This document shows positions 1 to 7,735 of a stretch of 64,000 nucleotides of DNA, one piece after another. The number at the start of each line of letters is the position of its first letter. The stretch's first letter is position 1. Origin of the DNA: Clostridiales bacterium. Its GTDB lineage: Bacteria; Bacillota; Clostridia; Oscillospirales; Oscillospiraceae. Location: assembly GCA_003150355.1 (NCBI GenBank), contig QAMJ01000020.1, positions 124,001 to 188,000 of the forward strand, read 5' to 3'. The notes beneath the pieces are model-generated. The model was not told the DNA's origin. It saw only the letters and a list, made by a program, of their open reading frames with translations, and searched no databases. Position numbers and translations under genes: made by a program.

Positions 1-1
1 A

Positions 2-853
2 GAGAGTCCAACAGAAACCATCAAATTTTTTAATGACATCATTTCGTTCATTACGAATCGGTTAAACTACGGCAAAAATTTATATATTGATATTTCTTGC
101 ATAGAAAATTTGACAATTGATGCCTTGATGTATTTGCTGGCGATCGTGAATAATATGAACAGCAAAGTACGAAACAAATTTTCAATTTCCGGAAACGTAC
201 CAAAGAATCCGGCGATTAGAAAGCTACTCAATGAATCTGGTTTTTTCAGTTTTGTAAAATATACAGGCCCTGACCCAATCACCCAAAATGCGGATACTGT
301 GCAAATTGCATCTGGTCATGAAAGCGACAATGGTCTTGCCAAGCATATTTGTGATTTTGTTATGGCTAAATCTGGATTGGATAGAAAAGCGTGCCGCTTC
401 ATGTATGTCATGATGATTGAGATGATGGCAAATGTATATAAGCATGCATATAATGACTATAATCTGTTGTACCCACGCTGGTACTGCTTTGCAAAGTACG
501 TGAAAGAAGAAGACACAGTGGCGTTCACCTTTATGGATACTGGTGAGGGTATTCCGTCAACAGTAAGGAAAAATTTTGCTGAGAAATTGGATGTCTTGAA
601 GCTCAAAGGAGAACATAAATATGTCGTATCTGCCTTAAATGGCGATTTTAGAACAGCGACAATGGAGGAGTACAGAGGCAAAGGCCTGCCAAAGATTCGC
701 GAGTTTTGTTCTAGTAATAAAATTCAAAATATGCGCATCATAACAAACAGGGCAGACGTCTCAGTGTCACCTAACGGATATGATTCGAAGGATATGGCAA
801 AATCACTCAGAGGAACTTTGTTCTATTGGGAAATTAACTTAGCAAGGTGTTGA
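2..853 (+). CDS. GHKL-type ATPase, 5'-truncated by the window
   Basis: The frame is open from the first bases of the window and no start is visible, so the N-terminus lies outside; at least 283 residues are present. The C-terminal half shows a GHKL/HATPase fold: N-box E-M-M-A-N-V-Y-K-H near nt 419-445, G1 box D-T-G-E-G near nt 536-550, and a glycine-rich lid (R-G-K-G-L) near nt 677-691. This is the anti-sigma/histidine-kinase type of ATP site, but no kinase His domain is seen. It is followed after 12 bases by a STAS-like protein and then a membrane protein, so a regulatory ATPase of a three-part signalling or defence module is inferred. TTG at 110 is an internal codon, not a credible start. 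Family call is firm, role is not. Confidence 0.8.
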   Translation, partial: ESPTETIKFFNDIISFITNRLNYGKNLYIDISCIENLTIDALMYLLAIVNNMNSKVRNKFSISGNVPKNPAIRKLLNESGFFSFVKYTGPDPITQNADTVQIASGHESDNGLAKHICDFVMAKSGLDRKACRFMYVMMIEMMANVYKHAYNDYNLLYPRWYCFAKYVKEEDTVAFTFMDTGEGIPSTVRKNFAEKLDVLKLKGEHKYVVSALNGDFRTATMEEYRGKGLPKIREFCSSNKIQNMRIITNRADVSVSPNGYDSKDMAKSLRGTLFYWEINLARC

Positions 854-865
854 AAGGGACGCATA

Positions 866-1192
866 ATGAAAATTAATATTTGTAAAGATTTTAGTGAAAC
901 ACCCAATGCACGCTACAGAGCCGAAGGACCTTTTTCGGGAGAAGAGTTTAGAGAGACAATCCTTGAACCGAGATTCTTGGCAGCTCGTGACAAAAAAGAG
1001 AAACTGGTTATAAACTTGGACGGCGGTTACGGCTATCCTACCTCTTTTCTGGAGGAGGCCTTTGGTGGCCTTGCACGTAAATATGGAAGTAAAGATGTTA
1101 CCGATGTTCTTACATTCATATCAGAAGATGAGCCGTCATTGATACAAGAGATTTGGGGCTATATTGCTCACTGTGGGCAGAAGGGTGAATGA
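866..1192 (+). CDS. STAS-like (DUF4325) domain protein
   Basis: A 108-residue soluble protein that is almost entirely one STAS-like/DUF4325 domain: G-P-F-S-G-E-E-F-R early, a conserved N-L-D-G-G-Y-G-Y-P-T-S-F-L-E-E-A-F-G core, and a C-terminal strand-helix. STAS domains partner GHKL ATPases in anti-sigma/anti-anti-sigma switches; DUF4325 versions are, as I recall, often found next to such ATPases. The start ATG has an AAAGGGA site upstream. It sits 12 bases after the ATPase gene and overlaps the next gene by ATGA, so the three are probably translated as one unit. The biological signal is unknown. Confidence 0.75.
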   Translation: MKINICKDFSETPNARYRAEGPFSGEEFRETILEPRFLAARDKKEKLVINLDGGYGYPTSFLEEAFGGLARKYGSKDVTDVLTFISEDEPSLIQEIWGYIAHCGQKGE

Positions 1193-1731
1193 ATGAAATG
1201 AAGAAATGGATCATCACAATAATGGAAATTGCCATTCTTCTGTTGATAGTGGGTGTGGGCATCTGTAACATGGTAAAGAATGACTCTTTCTGGAATGTTA
1301 CGATTGCGCAACTTTTGACACCGCTTATTGCTTTATTCTTTGCTTTTTGGGCTACACAATACAAAAACGATCAGCGGAAAGCAAAAGAGCATGCAGAGAA
1401 AATCATTCTGAAGCTCCAAGAAATTGTCACTGATGACAAGTTCTATGTGATTTCACCGACAGAAGAGCAGAGAATCAAACAAAAAGAACTGAATCTCACC
1501 AATAGAAAAATCAGCAATTATCTGGCTATTCTAAGTCAGTATGGAAAAATGTTGGGTCTCTTAGACGAGGTGAAGTACATAGAGACTGAGTTTGGAAAGT
1601 ACAAGCAGACGGTCGGTGATCACATTGCTGACCTTGAGTATTTATCCAAAACTGAGCCTGAATTTAGAAAAATTGCAGAAAATATTGACACCAAATGTGA
1701 ATCAATTATCCTTAAGTTCTATCTAAGTTAA
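1189..1731 (+). CDS. two-TM protein with cytoplasmic helical tail
   Basis: A 180-residue protein with two predicted membrane helices (about residues 7-27 and 37-56) and a charged, probably coiled-coil cytoplasmic tail (about 60-180). It matches no family I recognise. Its ATG overlaps the stop of the DUF4325 gene by four bases, which predicts translational coupling. As the only membrane part of the cassette it could be the effector or sensor controlled by the ATPase/STAS pair; this is inference from gene order. A small inverted repeat lies at the stop codon (1731-1744) but lacks a T-run, so it is not a convincing terminator. Confidence 0.65.
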   Translation: MNEMKKWIITIMEIAILLLIVGVGICNMVKNDSFWNVTIAQLLTPLIALFFAFWATQYKNDQRKAKEHAEKIILKLQEIVTDDKFYVISPTEEQRIKQKELNLTNRKISNYLAILSQYGKMLGLLDEVKYIETEFGKYKQTVGDHIADLEYLSKTEPEFRKIAENIDTKCESIILKFYLS

Positions 1732-2599
1732 CTCCTTGTGGAGTATACTATTGAACCTCTTAAAACTGGAGTCAAATCGCTGTGTACCTATTTGACCCTC
1801 GCTTAAAAACGCCTCGATTGTCCTCAATCATGGGAAAATGATAGCAAAAAACATGGAAGGGACGGCCCAAATCTGCTCCAATCTTCGACTTCTTCTGTTT
1901 TCAGAATGTATCTAAATTGGTCATGCATGGCATCACAGTCTTGAAGTTACAAGATTTTAGGGCCATTTCTACGTTTATTGGGATAAAAAGTTCTGCTCTA
2001 TTTTGCTGAAATCACGCTGATTCAGACCGCGCGCCTCATACGCGGATATCAGTGGATAGGATCTGATGGGGTGCTTGAACCATTTTAATGATGCTGTTTT
2101 AATAGTTTTAGAAAAGCTTGCTGGATTGGAATCAAGCGCGGAATACAGAAAAATTCTAACTGTACTCAAAAGGTATTCATTCGAATGCGCGAATGTTTAA
2201 AAAGAAGTGATTGTTTACAGCCCAGCCTTTCTAAATTATATTTATTCTGGGAGCATTGTTCTGCTTGGCAGTGTAGTTACCCTCTCGGTTGAGGCACGCA
2301 TTGAGCACCTTAAAGAAAATAGCAGTTTCGGCAAGTGCGGCCTGTTCATGTTAAGCGATCTTATTCTTTGAATATAGCGGCGTAAAATTTGACCCTATGG
2401 CAGCAAAAAAGCAGACCTCTCGAGCTGCTATGAAAACGACGGCAGTATAAACGCCAAACCGGGTTTGACCCAAACGCTGACCCATACGGGGAACGCACTG
2501 GGCAGTACGGCGCAGTACACGACAGCAATTTGGTGAAACAAAAGAGGGCTGAACAGCAGTTAACCGACACAAAAGCAGCCTATTTAATAACCGACCGCA
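1732..2599. other. gene-free scar region left of the att site
   Basis: About 870 bases with no credible gene; short open frames here lack ribosome sites and family features. It holds one copy of a degenerate repeat (1937-2065) and a third, weaker patch near 2470-2505 sharing a GACCC-A-A-A-C-G-C-T-G-A-C-C-C-A pattern with 2725-2750. The layout suggests layered insertion and decay at a tRNA attachment site. Confidence 0.5.
1937..2065 (+). repeat. diverged direct repeat, copy 1
   Basis: Aligns by eye with 2651-2776: both run hairpin-like GTC(T/C)TGAA...AAGATTT, then AAAAGTTC, then a stretch ending in AAATC(A/G)CGCTGA, and a closing G-(C/G)-x-x-A-T-A-T-C-A-G-(T/C)-G-G-A-T-A-G-G-A. Copy 1 is the more decayed. 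It probably marks an older copy of sequence flanking the tRNA att site. Confidence 0.5.
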
Positions 2600-2645
2600 G
2601 CTCATAACCCGGAGGTCGTTGGTTCAAATCCTTCCCCCGCAACCA
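2600..2645 (+). other. 3' fragment of tRNA-fMet, attachment-site scar
   Basis: These 46 bases run from the anticodon stem (GCTCATAACCC, anticodon CAT) through a TTCAAAT T-loop to CCCCCGCAACCA, the typical 3' end of initiator tRNA. The D-arm and 5' acceptor strand are absent: the bases upstream do not continue the tRNA. Such 3' fragments are left at the end of elements that integrate in tRNA genes. Because the fragment is on the plus strand, the intact gene should lie to the left, outside the window. The T-stem is mispaired (GTTGG against CCTTC), so this copy would not fold properly. Confidence 0.75.
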
Positions 2646-2648
2646 CCA

Positions 2649-2682
2649 AAGTCCTGAAATCGCAAGATTTCAGGACTTTTTC
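2649..2682 (+). terminator. rho-independent terminator after tRNA fragment
   Basis: Perfect 13-bp stem (2649-2661 with 2666-2678), GCAA loop, then TTTTT. It would originally have ended the tRNA transcript. A near copy with compensatory stem changes lies at 26830-26862. Confidence 0.8.
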
Positions 2683-2776
2683 TGCACTTATGCGGTCGAA
2701 AAGTTCAACCCGTTTTTGCCAAAATCGCGCTGACCCAAACCGTGACCCAGATGCGAATATCAGCGGATAGGACGGG
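2651..2776 (+). repeat. diverged direct repeat, copy 2
   Basis: Partner of 1937-2065, starting in the terminator and ending at GCGAATATCAGCGGATAGGAC. It carries GACCCAAACCGTGACCCAG, which reads on the minus strand as a G-S-R-F-G-S tail. Similar tails are, as I recall, seen where integrase genes run out toward tRNA att sites. Confidence 0.5.
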
Positions 2777-2831
2777 AAAGGAAGTTTTTAATTTCTCCGC
2801 CATCAAAGACTTGATTTTAGGGAGAAACATC

Positions 2832-4463
2832 TCACAAAATTTTATCGCTCTTTGAGCGGTTACATTTCCAGCATAGGGTCTGTAGATTGCTTTCCTCGGT
2901 AAGCCCCCCTTTAGACACTGGAATTATGTGATCGATTTCAAGCAGAAGATTTGGCTCTGCATAGGTTGAATTTCCGCAAAAGCAACAGGTGTAATTGTCT
3001 CTGGCTTTGATGAAATCACGCAGTTTGCTTGTCATCAAAGTTCTCTGCTCTTTGGCAAACGCACTCGCGGTGAGCTTGCTCTCAAGCGTTTTGATTAGCT
3101 CAACAATAGTTTCCTCTGTCATAGGAATTGTGAAAGAACGCTGAGCCAATCCCCCAGACGATGTATAAGCAAATTTATATTCTACTGCCAGCACATTCTC
3201 GCCTATGTAAGCAAAGCCTAATCTGGAATAAAACCCGTCTGCATCCCTTTCCATAACATAGTCAGGTACGTCTACTATATATTGCTGATAGTCCTGCTTA
3301 TAATTTTCGATGATTTGCTTGGCGTCTTTTAGTGTTTCAAGTTCTTCTATAAGCAGTTGCAATTTTTGAATCTGCTCAGGGTATCGTTTCTTATCTGGGT
3401 AGAAATATTTTACGACATATTCCAGAGGACTATTTTCCGCACTTGCGAACACTGTTGCTGATACTTCCGCAGTAAATGGAGTAATAGTCTTCTTGTAAGG
3501 ACGAATGTAATTGTACTCATCATCCACTACAGTTTCGCTGCGAACAACCCGAGTCCCGAAAAGAGTAGAAATTGACTGGACTTTTTCATTGATATATTCG
3601 TTGAATTCCCGTTGCGTGCTCATCAGAGCTTCACAGGTATCTTTTATCTTTGAAAAATCAGGAGATGCATAATATGCAAGAATCTTTTTGTTCTCGTCTA
3701 CTATTGCCTTTATTTCGCCTTCAGTACGGTCAATGAAGTCGCCAATGAGCTCCCATTCTTCGCTATCAATAGTCTTAATTTTTTTGATACTGTTGACCGT
3801 CCTGTCAAACAATTTGGCGATTAGCTCATCCAGCTTGTTCTGACTTCCTTTAATCAATAGCGAATCTTTGTTTTTGTTGGCATAATCGATAATGTCATTT
3901 ACTTTTTCATAGTAGTCATGACACTTTTGATTTAATGCCTCTTTTTGCTGCTCTTTTAAGTACTTGTTGTATTCGCCTTTCCCCATAAGTAATGTTGGGT
4001 CATTCTTAAACTTATTGATATCAGCTTGGGTTACAAGCAGTTCCTTTTGTCCAAGATTATTTCCAGCAGAAGATATGTACTGAACACAAATTCCGTAGCC
4101 AGATGTATTATTCAAGACACTTTTTATTGCTGTCTCAACACGTGAGTATGATGGGCGCTCTTTATAATTATTATTTTCAAGGAAACATTTTAAGGTTTTG
4201 GCAACTTCGGCTTTTCTGGTAATAGTTTTCTCGACTTCTGTGAGTCTATCTTTATCTTCCTTGAAAAACTTTAAGACGTCATACTTCTCCAGCGCTTGAC
4301 GACTTTTCACAATAACGTTGGAGTCAATATACGAAGCAACGCCCCAACCATAGAACCCCAATTCATTTAAGACTTCAGATTCAAGCTGCTTATATTTTTT
4401 CTCCGATATGGCCTTAACCACTGTTACTAATAGCACAACAAAAATGATTAAAAGCACTATCAT
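2832..4463 (-). CDS. membrane-anchored HNH endonuclease
   Basis: A 543-residue protein with one N-terminal membrane helix (about residues 1-17), a long mostly helical charged middle (about 20-480) with no recognised domain, and a C-terminal HNH nuclease domain (about 488-543). The HNH shows paired cysteines C-x-x-C, the core E-I-D-H-I-I-P-V-S-K-G-G, an asparagine, then C-W-K-C-N. All catalytic and zinc positions expected for HNH are present. The start ATG has a strong AAAAAGGGGGGA site. It lies between the integrase and the tRNA scar, a common cargo position. A membrane-tethered nuclease is typical of anti-phage effectors, but that role is inferred only. Confidence 0.8.
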   Translation of the reverse strand: MIVLLIIFVVLLVTVVKAISEKKYKQLESEVLNELGFYGWGVASYIDSNVIVKSRQALEKYDVLKFFKEDKDRLTEVEKTITRKAEVAKTLKCFLENNNYKERPSYSRVETAIKSVLNNTSGYGICVQYISSAGNNLGQKELLVTQADINKFKNDPTLLMGKGEYNKYLKEQQKEALNQKCHDYYEKVNDIIDYANKNKDSLLIKGSQNKLDELIAKLFDRTVNSIKKIKTIDSEEWELIGDFIDRTEGEIKAIVDENKKILAYYASPDFSKIKDTCEALMSTQREFNEYINEKVQSISTLFGTRVVRSETVVDDEYNYIRPYKKTITPFTAEVSATVFASAENSPLEYVVKYFYPDKKRYPEQIQKLQLLIEELETLKDAKQIIENYKQDYQQYIVDVPDYVMERDADGFYSRLGFAYIGENVLAVEYKFAYTSSGGLAQRSFTIPMTEETIVELIKTLESKLTASAFAKEQRTLMTSKLRDFIKARDNYTCCFCGNSTYAEPNLLLEIDHIIPVSKGGLTEESNLQTLCWKCNRSKSDKIL

Positions 4464-4722
4464 ATTTATCCCCCCTTTTTATATGTAATCTTTCCGTCGC
4501 AGTACGTTTGTTTTTCACTAATGCACTATTATGTCTATTATTATAGTTTTATGCGGTGTTTAATTCAAGAGGAAATATATAAAGTTTTAAAACAAAATTT
4601 CAGCCAAAGATTGCAGTCACAATGATCTCTCTTGTGCCGAAACAGCATTGCATAAATGACGTGCAATCCATGGCCGTTTTTATTTGTCACATCTTATTTG
4701 CTAAGGTGTTAAGGTAATGTAT

Positions 4723-5883
4723 TCAGCGTTCTGCCGCATTAGCAAGCAATCCGCCCATCGTCTCAGCGGCTTTGGTCTGCGCAAGCGTTGTGACGTGGGT
4801 GTATGTGTCAAGCGTGAAGCCAGCAGAGTAGTGGCCGAGCATCCCGGAGACAGTTTTGATGTCTACTCCGTTCTGCAAAGCCAGGGTTGCAAATGTGTGA
4901 CGAAGATCATGGAAGCGAAGCCTCGGCAGTCCCGCACGGTCAAGTACCCGGTGCAGCATATTCAGTACGCTGTCCGGTGAGATCGCCCCACCTGTCTCAG
5001 AGCTGAATACGTATTCGCTTCTGCTGTTGTCATCGGCTTTCTTTTTCTTCAGCATATTCGCCACGTCCTGCGTTATCGCCACGCAGCGATAAGCGTTCTT
5101 CGTTTTCAGCGGAGCTTCGACTACGGTTCCATCTATCCGCGCCACCTGTCGGCGGACGCGGATAACATTATCTTTGAAATCTATGTCTCCCCATTTCAAC
5201 CCGAGGAGTTCACCGCGGCGCAGCCCAGTCGCAAGCTCCGTGTAGTACATCTCGTATACACCTGACCGTCGTGCTTCCGCGAGGAATGCTGTGAGCTGAT
5301 CCTGCGTCAGCGTGTTCATCTCATGGTGTTCGACTTTGGGGAGCGCGCACTTGTTTGTCGGATTTACAGAGATGAGCTTTTGCTCTATCGCCATGTCCAT
5401 TGCCGACGAGATGATCTGATTCAGATTGCGTACCGTTTTAGCGCTCAGTCCCTTTGGCTGCTTCTTTGCCTCGATGCGCTCTACGCGCCCGGCCTTCATC
5501 AGCTTTTTGTATAGCTTCTGCAAGTCCAGCGTAGTCAGCTTACTGAGCGGTATGCTGCCGATATGCGGCTTGATGTGGTGCTCGATATACCCTTTGTACG
5601 TTTGGTGCGATGACGGGCGGACCTTGATTGCGGCATAGTTTTCAAACCACACGTCCATCCACTCGCCGACAGTGTACTGCGCGGATTTGTATACATCTAT
5701 CTTCTCGCACTCCGTCAATGCGATTTTGAGTTTTTCTTTCACCTCGGTCTGAGTTTTACCGAGGACGTTTTTGTATATAGGCTTTCCGGTCGTAGGATTT
5801 CGCCCAGCGGTATAGCGTCCCTCCCAGCGCCCGTCGCTGCGTTTGCGTATGCTGCCCTCGCCGTTTGCTCTTTTCTTTGCCAT
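4723..5883 (-). CDS. int: tyrosine recombinase / integrase
   Basis: A 386-residue phage/ICE-type integrase. An N-terminal AP2-like DNA-binding part (A-N-G-E-G-S-I-R-K-R-S-D-G-R-W) is followed by a SAM-like core-binding domain (about 60-165) and the catalytic domain. Catalytic residues are visible: R222 in T-G-L-R-R-G-E, H325-x-x-R328 in H-D-L-R-H, H351 in L-G-H, and nucleophile Y361 in T-Y-T-H. The start is chosen at MAKKRANGEG because AAAGGGGATG lies just upstream; the open frame to 5991 lacks a site and would overlap the excisionase. Length is normal, so it is probably active. It should serve the element whose att scar is near 2645. Confidence 0.93.
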   Translation of the reverse strand: MAKKRANGEGSIRKRSDGRWEGRYTAGRNPTTGKPIYKNVLGKTQTEVKEKLKIALTECEKIDVYKSAQYTVGEWMDVWFENYAAIKVRPSSHQTYKGYIEHHIKPHIGSIPLSKLTTLDLQKLYKKLMKAGRVERIEAKKQPKGLSAKTVRNLNQIISSAMDMAIEQKLISVNPTNKCALPKVEHHEMNTLTQDQLTAFLAEARRSGVYEMYYTELATGLRRGELLGLKWGDIDFKDNVIRVRRQVARIDGTVVEAPLKTKNAYRCVAITQDVANMLKKKKADDNSRSEYVFSSETGGAISPDSVLNMLHRVLDRAGLPRLRFHDLRHTFATLALQNGVDIKTVSGMLGHYSAGFTLDTYTHVTTLAQTKAAETMGGLLANAAER

Positions 5884-5983
5884 TTTTTCATCCCCTTTCG
5901 CAACAAACACAAATACCACAAGTCCTCCGAAATAGCTATAGAAACTTTTCGGAGCTTTTTCATTGTTTATTGCGGCGCAAATT

Positions 5984-6187
5984 TTAAGCACCCGTGTTTG
6001 CGTTTATCCAGTCTATGAATTTTTCTTTGGGGACGACGATGCGGGAGCCGATACGCAGCAACGGAAAGCCGTCGCTGCGCACGAGCTCATACGCTCCCGC
6101 GCGGGATATGCCGAGGATGGATGCTACATCCGGTACGGACAGCATCAGCGGCAGGTCATCGTAGTTTGTGTATTTTGATTTATTCAA
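5984..6187 (-). CDS. xis: excisionase-like HTH protein
   Basis: A 67-residue MerR/excisionase-type winged helix protein: M-L-S-V-P-D-V-A-S-I-L-G-I-S-R-A-G-A-Y-E-L recognition helix followed by G-S-R-I-V-V-P-K-E-K-F. It starts with TTG behind AAAGGAA and lies upstream of the integrase on the same strand, separated by about 100 bases. It probably directs excision, or regulates int. Confidence 0.85.
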   Translation of the reverse strand: MNKSKYTNYDDLPLMLSVPDVASILGISRAGAYELVRSDGFPLLRIGSRIVVPKEKFIDWINANTGA

Positions 6188-6225
6188 ATGTGTTCCTTTC
6201 TTCTCAGCACGTAGAGATGATTGAG

Positions 6226-6254
6226 TTGCATTTTCTTTTCGTTAAGGGTATACT
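6226..6254 (+). promoter_or_regulatory. promoter of MNT gene
   Basis: TTGCAT at 6226-6231 and TATACT at 6249-6254 with exactly 17 bases between. A GGGAGG ribosome site follows near 6274 and the ATG is at 6287. Confidence 0.6.
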
Positions 6255-6286
6255 GATATTGAAATAATCTTGAGGGAGGTCAAGCC

Positions 6287-6586
6287 ATGTCTGCTGTGTA
6301 CACAATACCGGAAATAAAAAATATAGTTTGTCCTCTTGCAAAAGAGTACGGAGCTGAACGCGTATACCTATTCGGCTCATACGCCCGTGGAGAGTCTACA
6401 AAGAACAGCGATATAGACCTTCGCATAGACAAGGGCAATATAAAGGGTCTTGCTTTGGCAGGCCTGCTGCTCGACCTTGAAAAAGCACTTGGGTGTTCGG
6501 TTGACCTTATAACAACCACGAGTCTGGATAAAGAGTTTTTGTCGTCCATCAAAAATGATGAGGTGTTGCTGTATGAAGCCTCTTGA
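6287..6586 (+). CDS. MNT-type nucleotidyltransferase (MntA-like antitoxin)
   Basis: A 99-residue minimal nucleotidyltransferase with the active-site pattern G-S-Y-A-R-G-E-S followed by N-S-D-I-D-L-R-I-D, giving the GS and two metal-binding aspartates. MNT proteins pair with HEPN (DUF86) toxins and, in MntA-HepT systems, inactivate the toxin by AMP transfer. The next gene overlaps its end but stops after ten codons, so the partner is lost here (see next entry). It has its own promoter and a terminator after the stub. Intact and probably expressed as an orphan. Confidence 0.85.
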   Translation: MSAVYTIPEIKNIVCPLAKEYGAERVYLFGSYARGESTKNSDIDLRIDKGNIKGLALAGLLLDLEKALGCSVDLITTTSLDKEFLSSIKNDEVLLYEAS

Positions 6587-6605
6587 TAAAAATCTACAGA
6601 TTTGA
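6573..6605 (+). pseudogene. HEPN/DUF86 toxin stub (10 codons)
   Basis: ATG at 6573 overlaps the end of the MNT gene in the usual MNT-HEPN manner. It reads MKPLDKNLQI and then TGA, which looks like the opening of a DUF86/HepT protein. A terminator begins immediately after, so the rest of the toxin has been deleted rather than frameshifted. The identity rests on ten residues and gene position, so it is tentative. Confidence 0.5.
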
Positions 6606-6609
6606 ACCC

Positions 6610-6640
6610 AAGGAGACGGATGAGACACCGTCTCCTTTTT
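6610..6640 (+). terminator. terminator after MNT gene
   Basis: AAGGAGACGG (6610-6619) pairs with CCGTCTCCTT (6628-6637), followed by T residues to 6640. Confidence 0.75.
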
Positions 6641-6641
6641 G

Positions 6642-7405
6642 TTACTCCATTTTCGGATAATTTGCAGGATCCTCATGGTCGTCCTCACGGTGGCCGAGCG
6701 CAATTTTCCACTCCTGCAATTCCTTGCGGCGTTTTCTGTCAAGCTGCAAGCCACGGTACCCGGAAGAGTTGACGTTATCTCGGAAGATATTTCCCATGTG
6801 GTGCAGCATGCGAACAATACAAGCAGAAACAGATTCGGGTGGTGGGGCACGGTGCTCAGAACGAGGCGGCATATTGGGTGTGGCTGTTGGTGCTGAACTT
6901 TCCGAGACGGTTTCTGATTTAAGCACAGCCTGTGTTGGCTCATCACAGTTAGTGCCCTCATCCTGCCGTTGCTCTATCATCTGCACGACCTCACGGATGA
7001 CCATATTGCGCACGGGCTTGAATTCCTTTTGCCTGGAGAGCGGTACACGCTCCGGTTTCGCTTTCGAATAAAAGCTGAATACCTCATCGCGCATATCCTG
7101 CCAGAGTGAATATGCCTCCGCTACGCGCTCGTCACTCGCAAGCTCGTCTACTATCGCATCAACTATACGCTTAGTTGCTGGCGGAAGGAAACCGTAGACT
7201 TTCTTGCCAGAGTAGTTTTGCAGACGTTCGACAAGCTTGGTAATGAGTAGTTCAATATTCGGATTTTTCAAATCTCCATCCTGCATTTTCTAAATCAACG
7301 ACTCCATGACCTCCAATGCATTCTTTTGGAGCCGGTCTCTGTATGCAGTCTGCTGAACGTAGATGTTCTTCAGGTCATCCTTGAATATCTGCTGCGTGAA
7401 CGCAA
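6642..7405 (-). pseudogene. MobP3 relaxase remnant with in-frame TAG
   Basis: The reading frame from about 7405 gives F-T-Q-Q-I-F-K-D-D-L, then Y-R-D-R-L-Q-K-N-A-L, then an in-frame TAG at 7290-7292. It continues as K-M-Q-D-G-D-L, then S-G-K-K-V-Y-G-F-L-P, D-A-I-V-D-E-L-A and L-S-R-Q-K-E-F-K-P-V-R-N-M-V. This order matches the C-terminal half of MobP3 relaxases from conjugative elements. The N-terminal catalytic part with the Tyr and His triad is missing, and the gene is cut where the ParE fragment begins. The 214-residue frame from the ATG at 7286 could still be translated, but it would have no relaxase activity. Confidence 0.7.
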
Positions 7406-7408
7406 TAT

Positions 7409-7541
7409 GCGTATCATGCCGGTGCGCAACTACCTTGTCTTCTATGTTCTCACGCACAACGACCTCACAGTTACGGTCATGCGTATCATGTATGGCGGCA
7501 GAGATATCGACAGACAGCTTGAAATACTGAAAATAGAATAA
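7409..7541 (+). pseudogene. RelE/ParE toxin C-terminal fragment
   Basis: The frame reads M-R-I-M-P-V-R-N-Y-L-V-F-Y-V then V-M-R-I-M-Y-G-G-R-D-I-D-R-Q-L, the typical last two strands of RelE/ParE-family toxins. The N-terminal half and any antitoxin gene are absent; the frame runs straight into the antisense MobP3 remnant at about 7400-7410. Non-functional as a toxin. Confidence 0.65.
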
Positions 7542-7552
7542 GCAAATCAGTT

Positions 7553-7660
7553 TTAGGGGGTGACCTTTCGGGGCTGCACCATTTTCTTTTTGCGTAATTT
7601 ATTGTACTTTATCCTGTCGCAGTGCTCGCGGCCTGCGCATGGCTTGATAAATGAACCGAC
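7553..7660 (-). pseudogene. possible remnant of a small mobile-element protein
   Basis: A minus-strand frame ending in TAA at 7555-7553 reads G-S-F-I-K-P-C-A-G-R-E-H-C-D-R-I-K-Y-N-K with a very basic tail (L-R-K-K-K-M-V-Q-P-R-K). No start is visible and the segment is short. The basic, cysteine-containing tail looks like protein sequence rather than noise, but I cannot name the family. Confidence 0.3.
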
Positions 7661-7669
7661 TCTGAATCA

Positions 7670-7709
7670 AAAAATGGGATAGCCGTAATATATCGGCTAT
7701 CCCATTTTT
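7670..7709. terminator. bidirectional terminator
   Basis: Perfect 16-bp stem (7670-7685 with 7694-7709), A-rich on the left and T-rich on the right, so it can stop transcription from both sides. It ends the minus-strand CoA operon and separates it from the mobile-element debris. Confidence 0.85.
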
Positions 7710-7735
7710 GATTGTTCTGTTGTTTTGCCGGAGCG

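Noticed and set aside
4717..4980. Plus-strand 87-codon frame overlapping the integrase 3' end
   Set aside because: Antisense to conserved integrase sequence and without a ribosome site.
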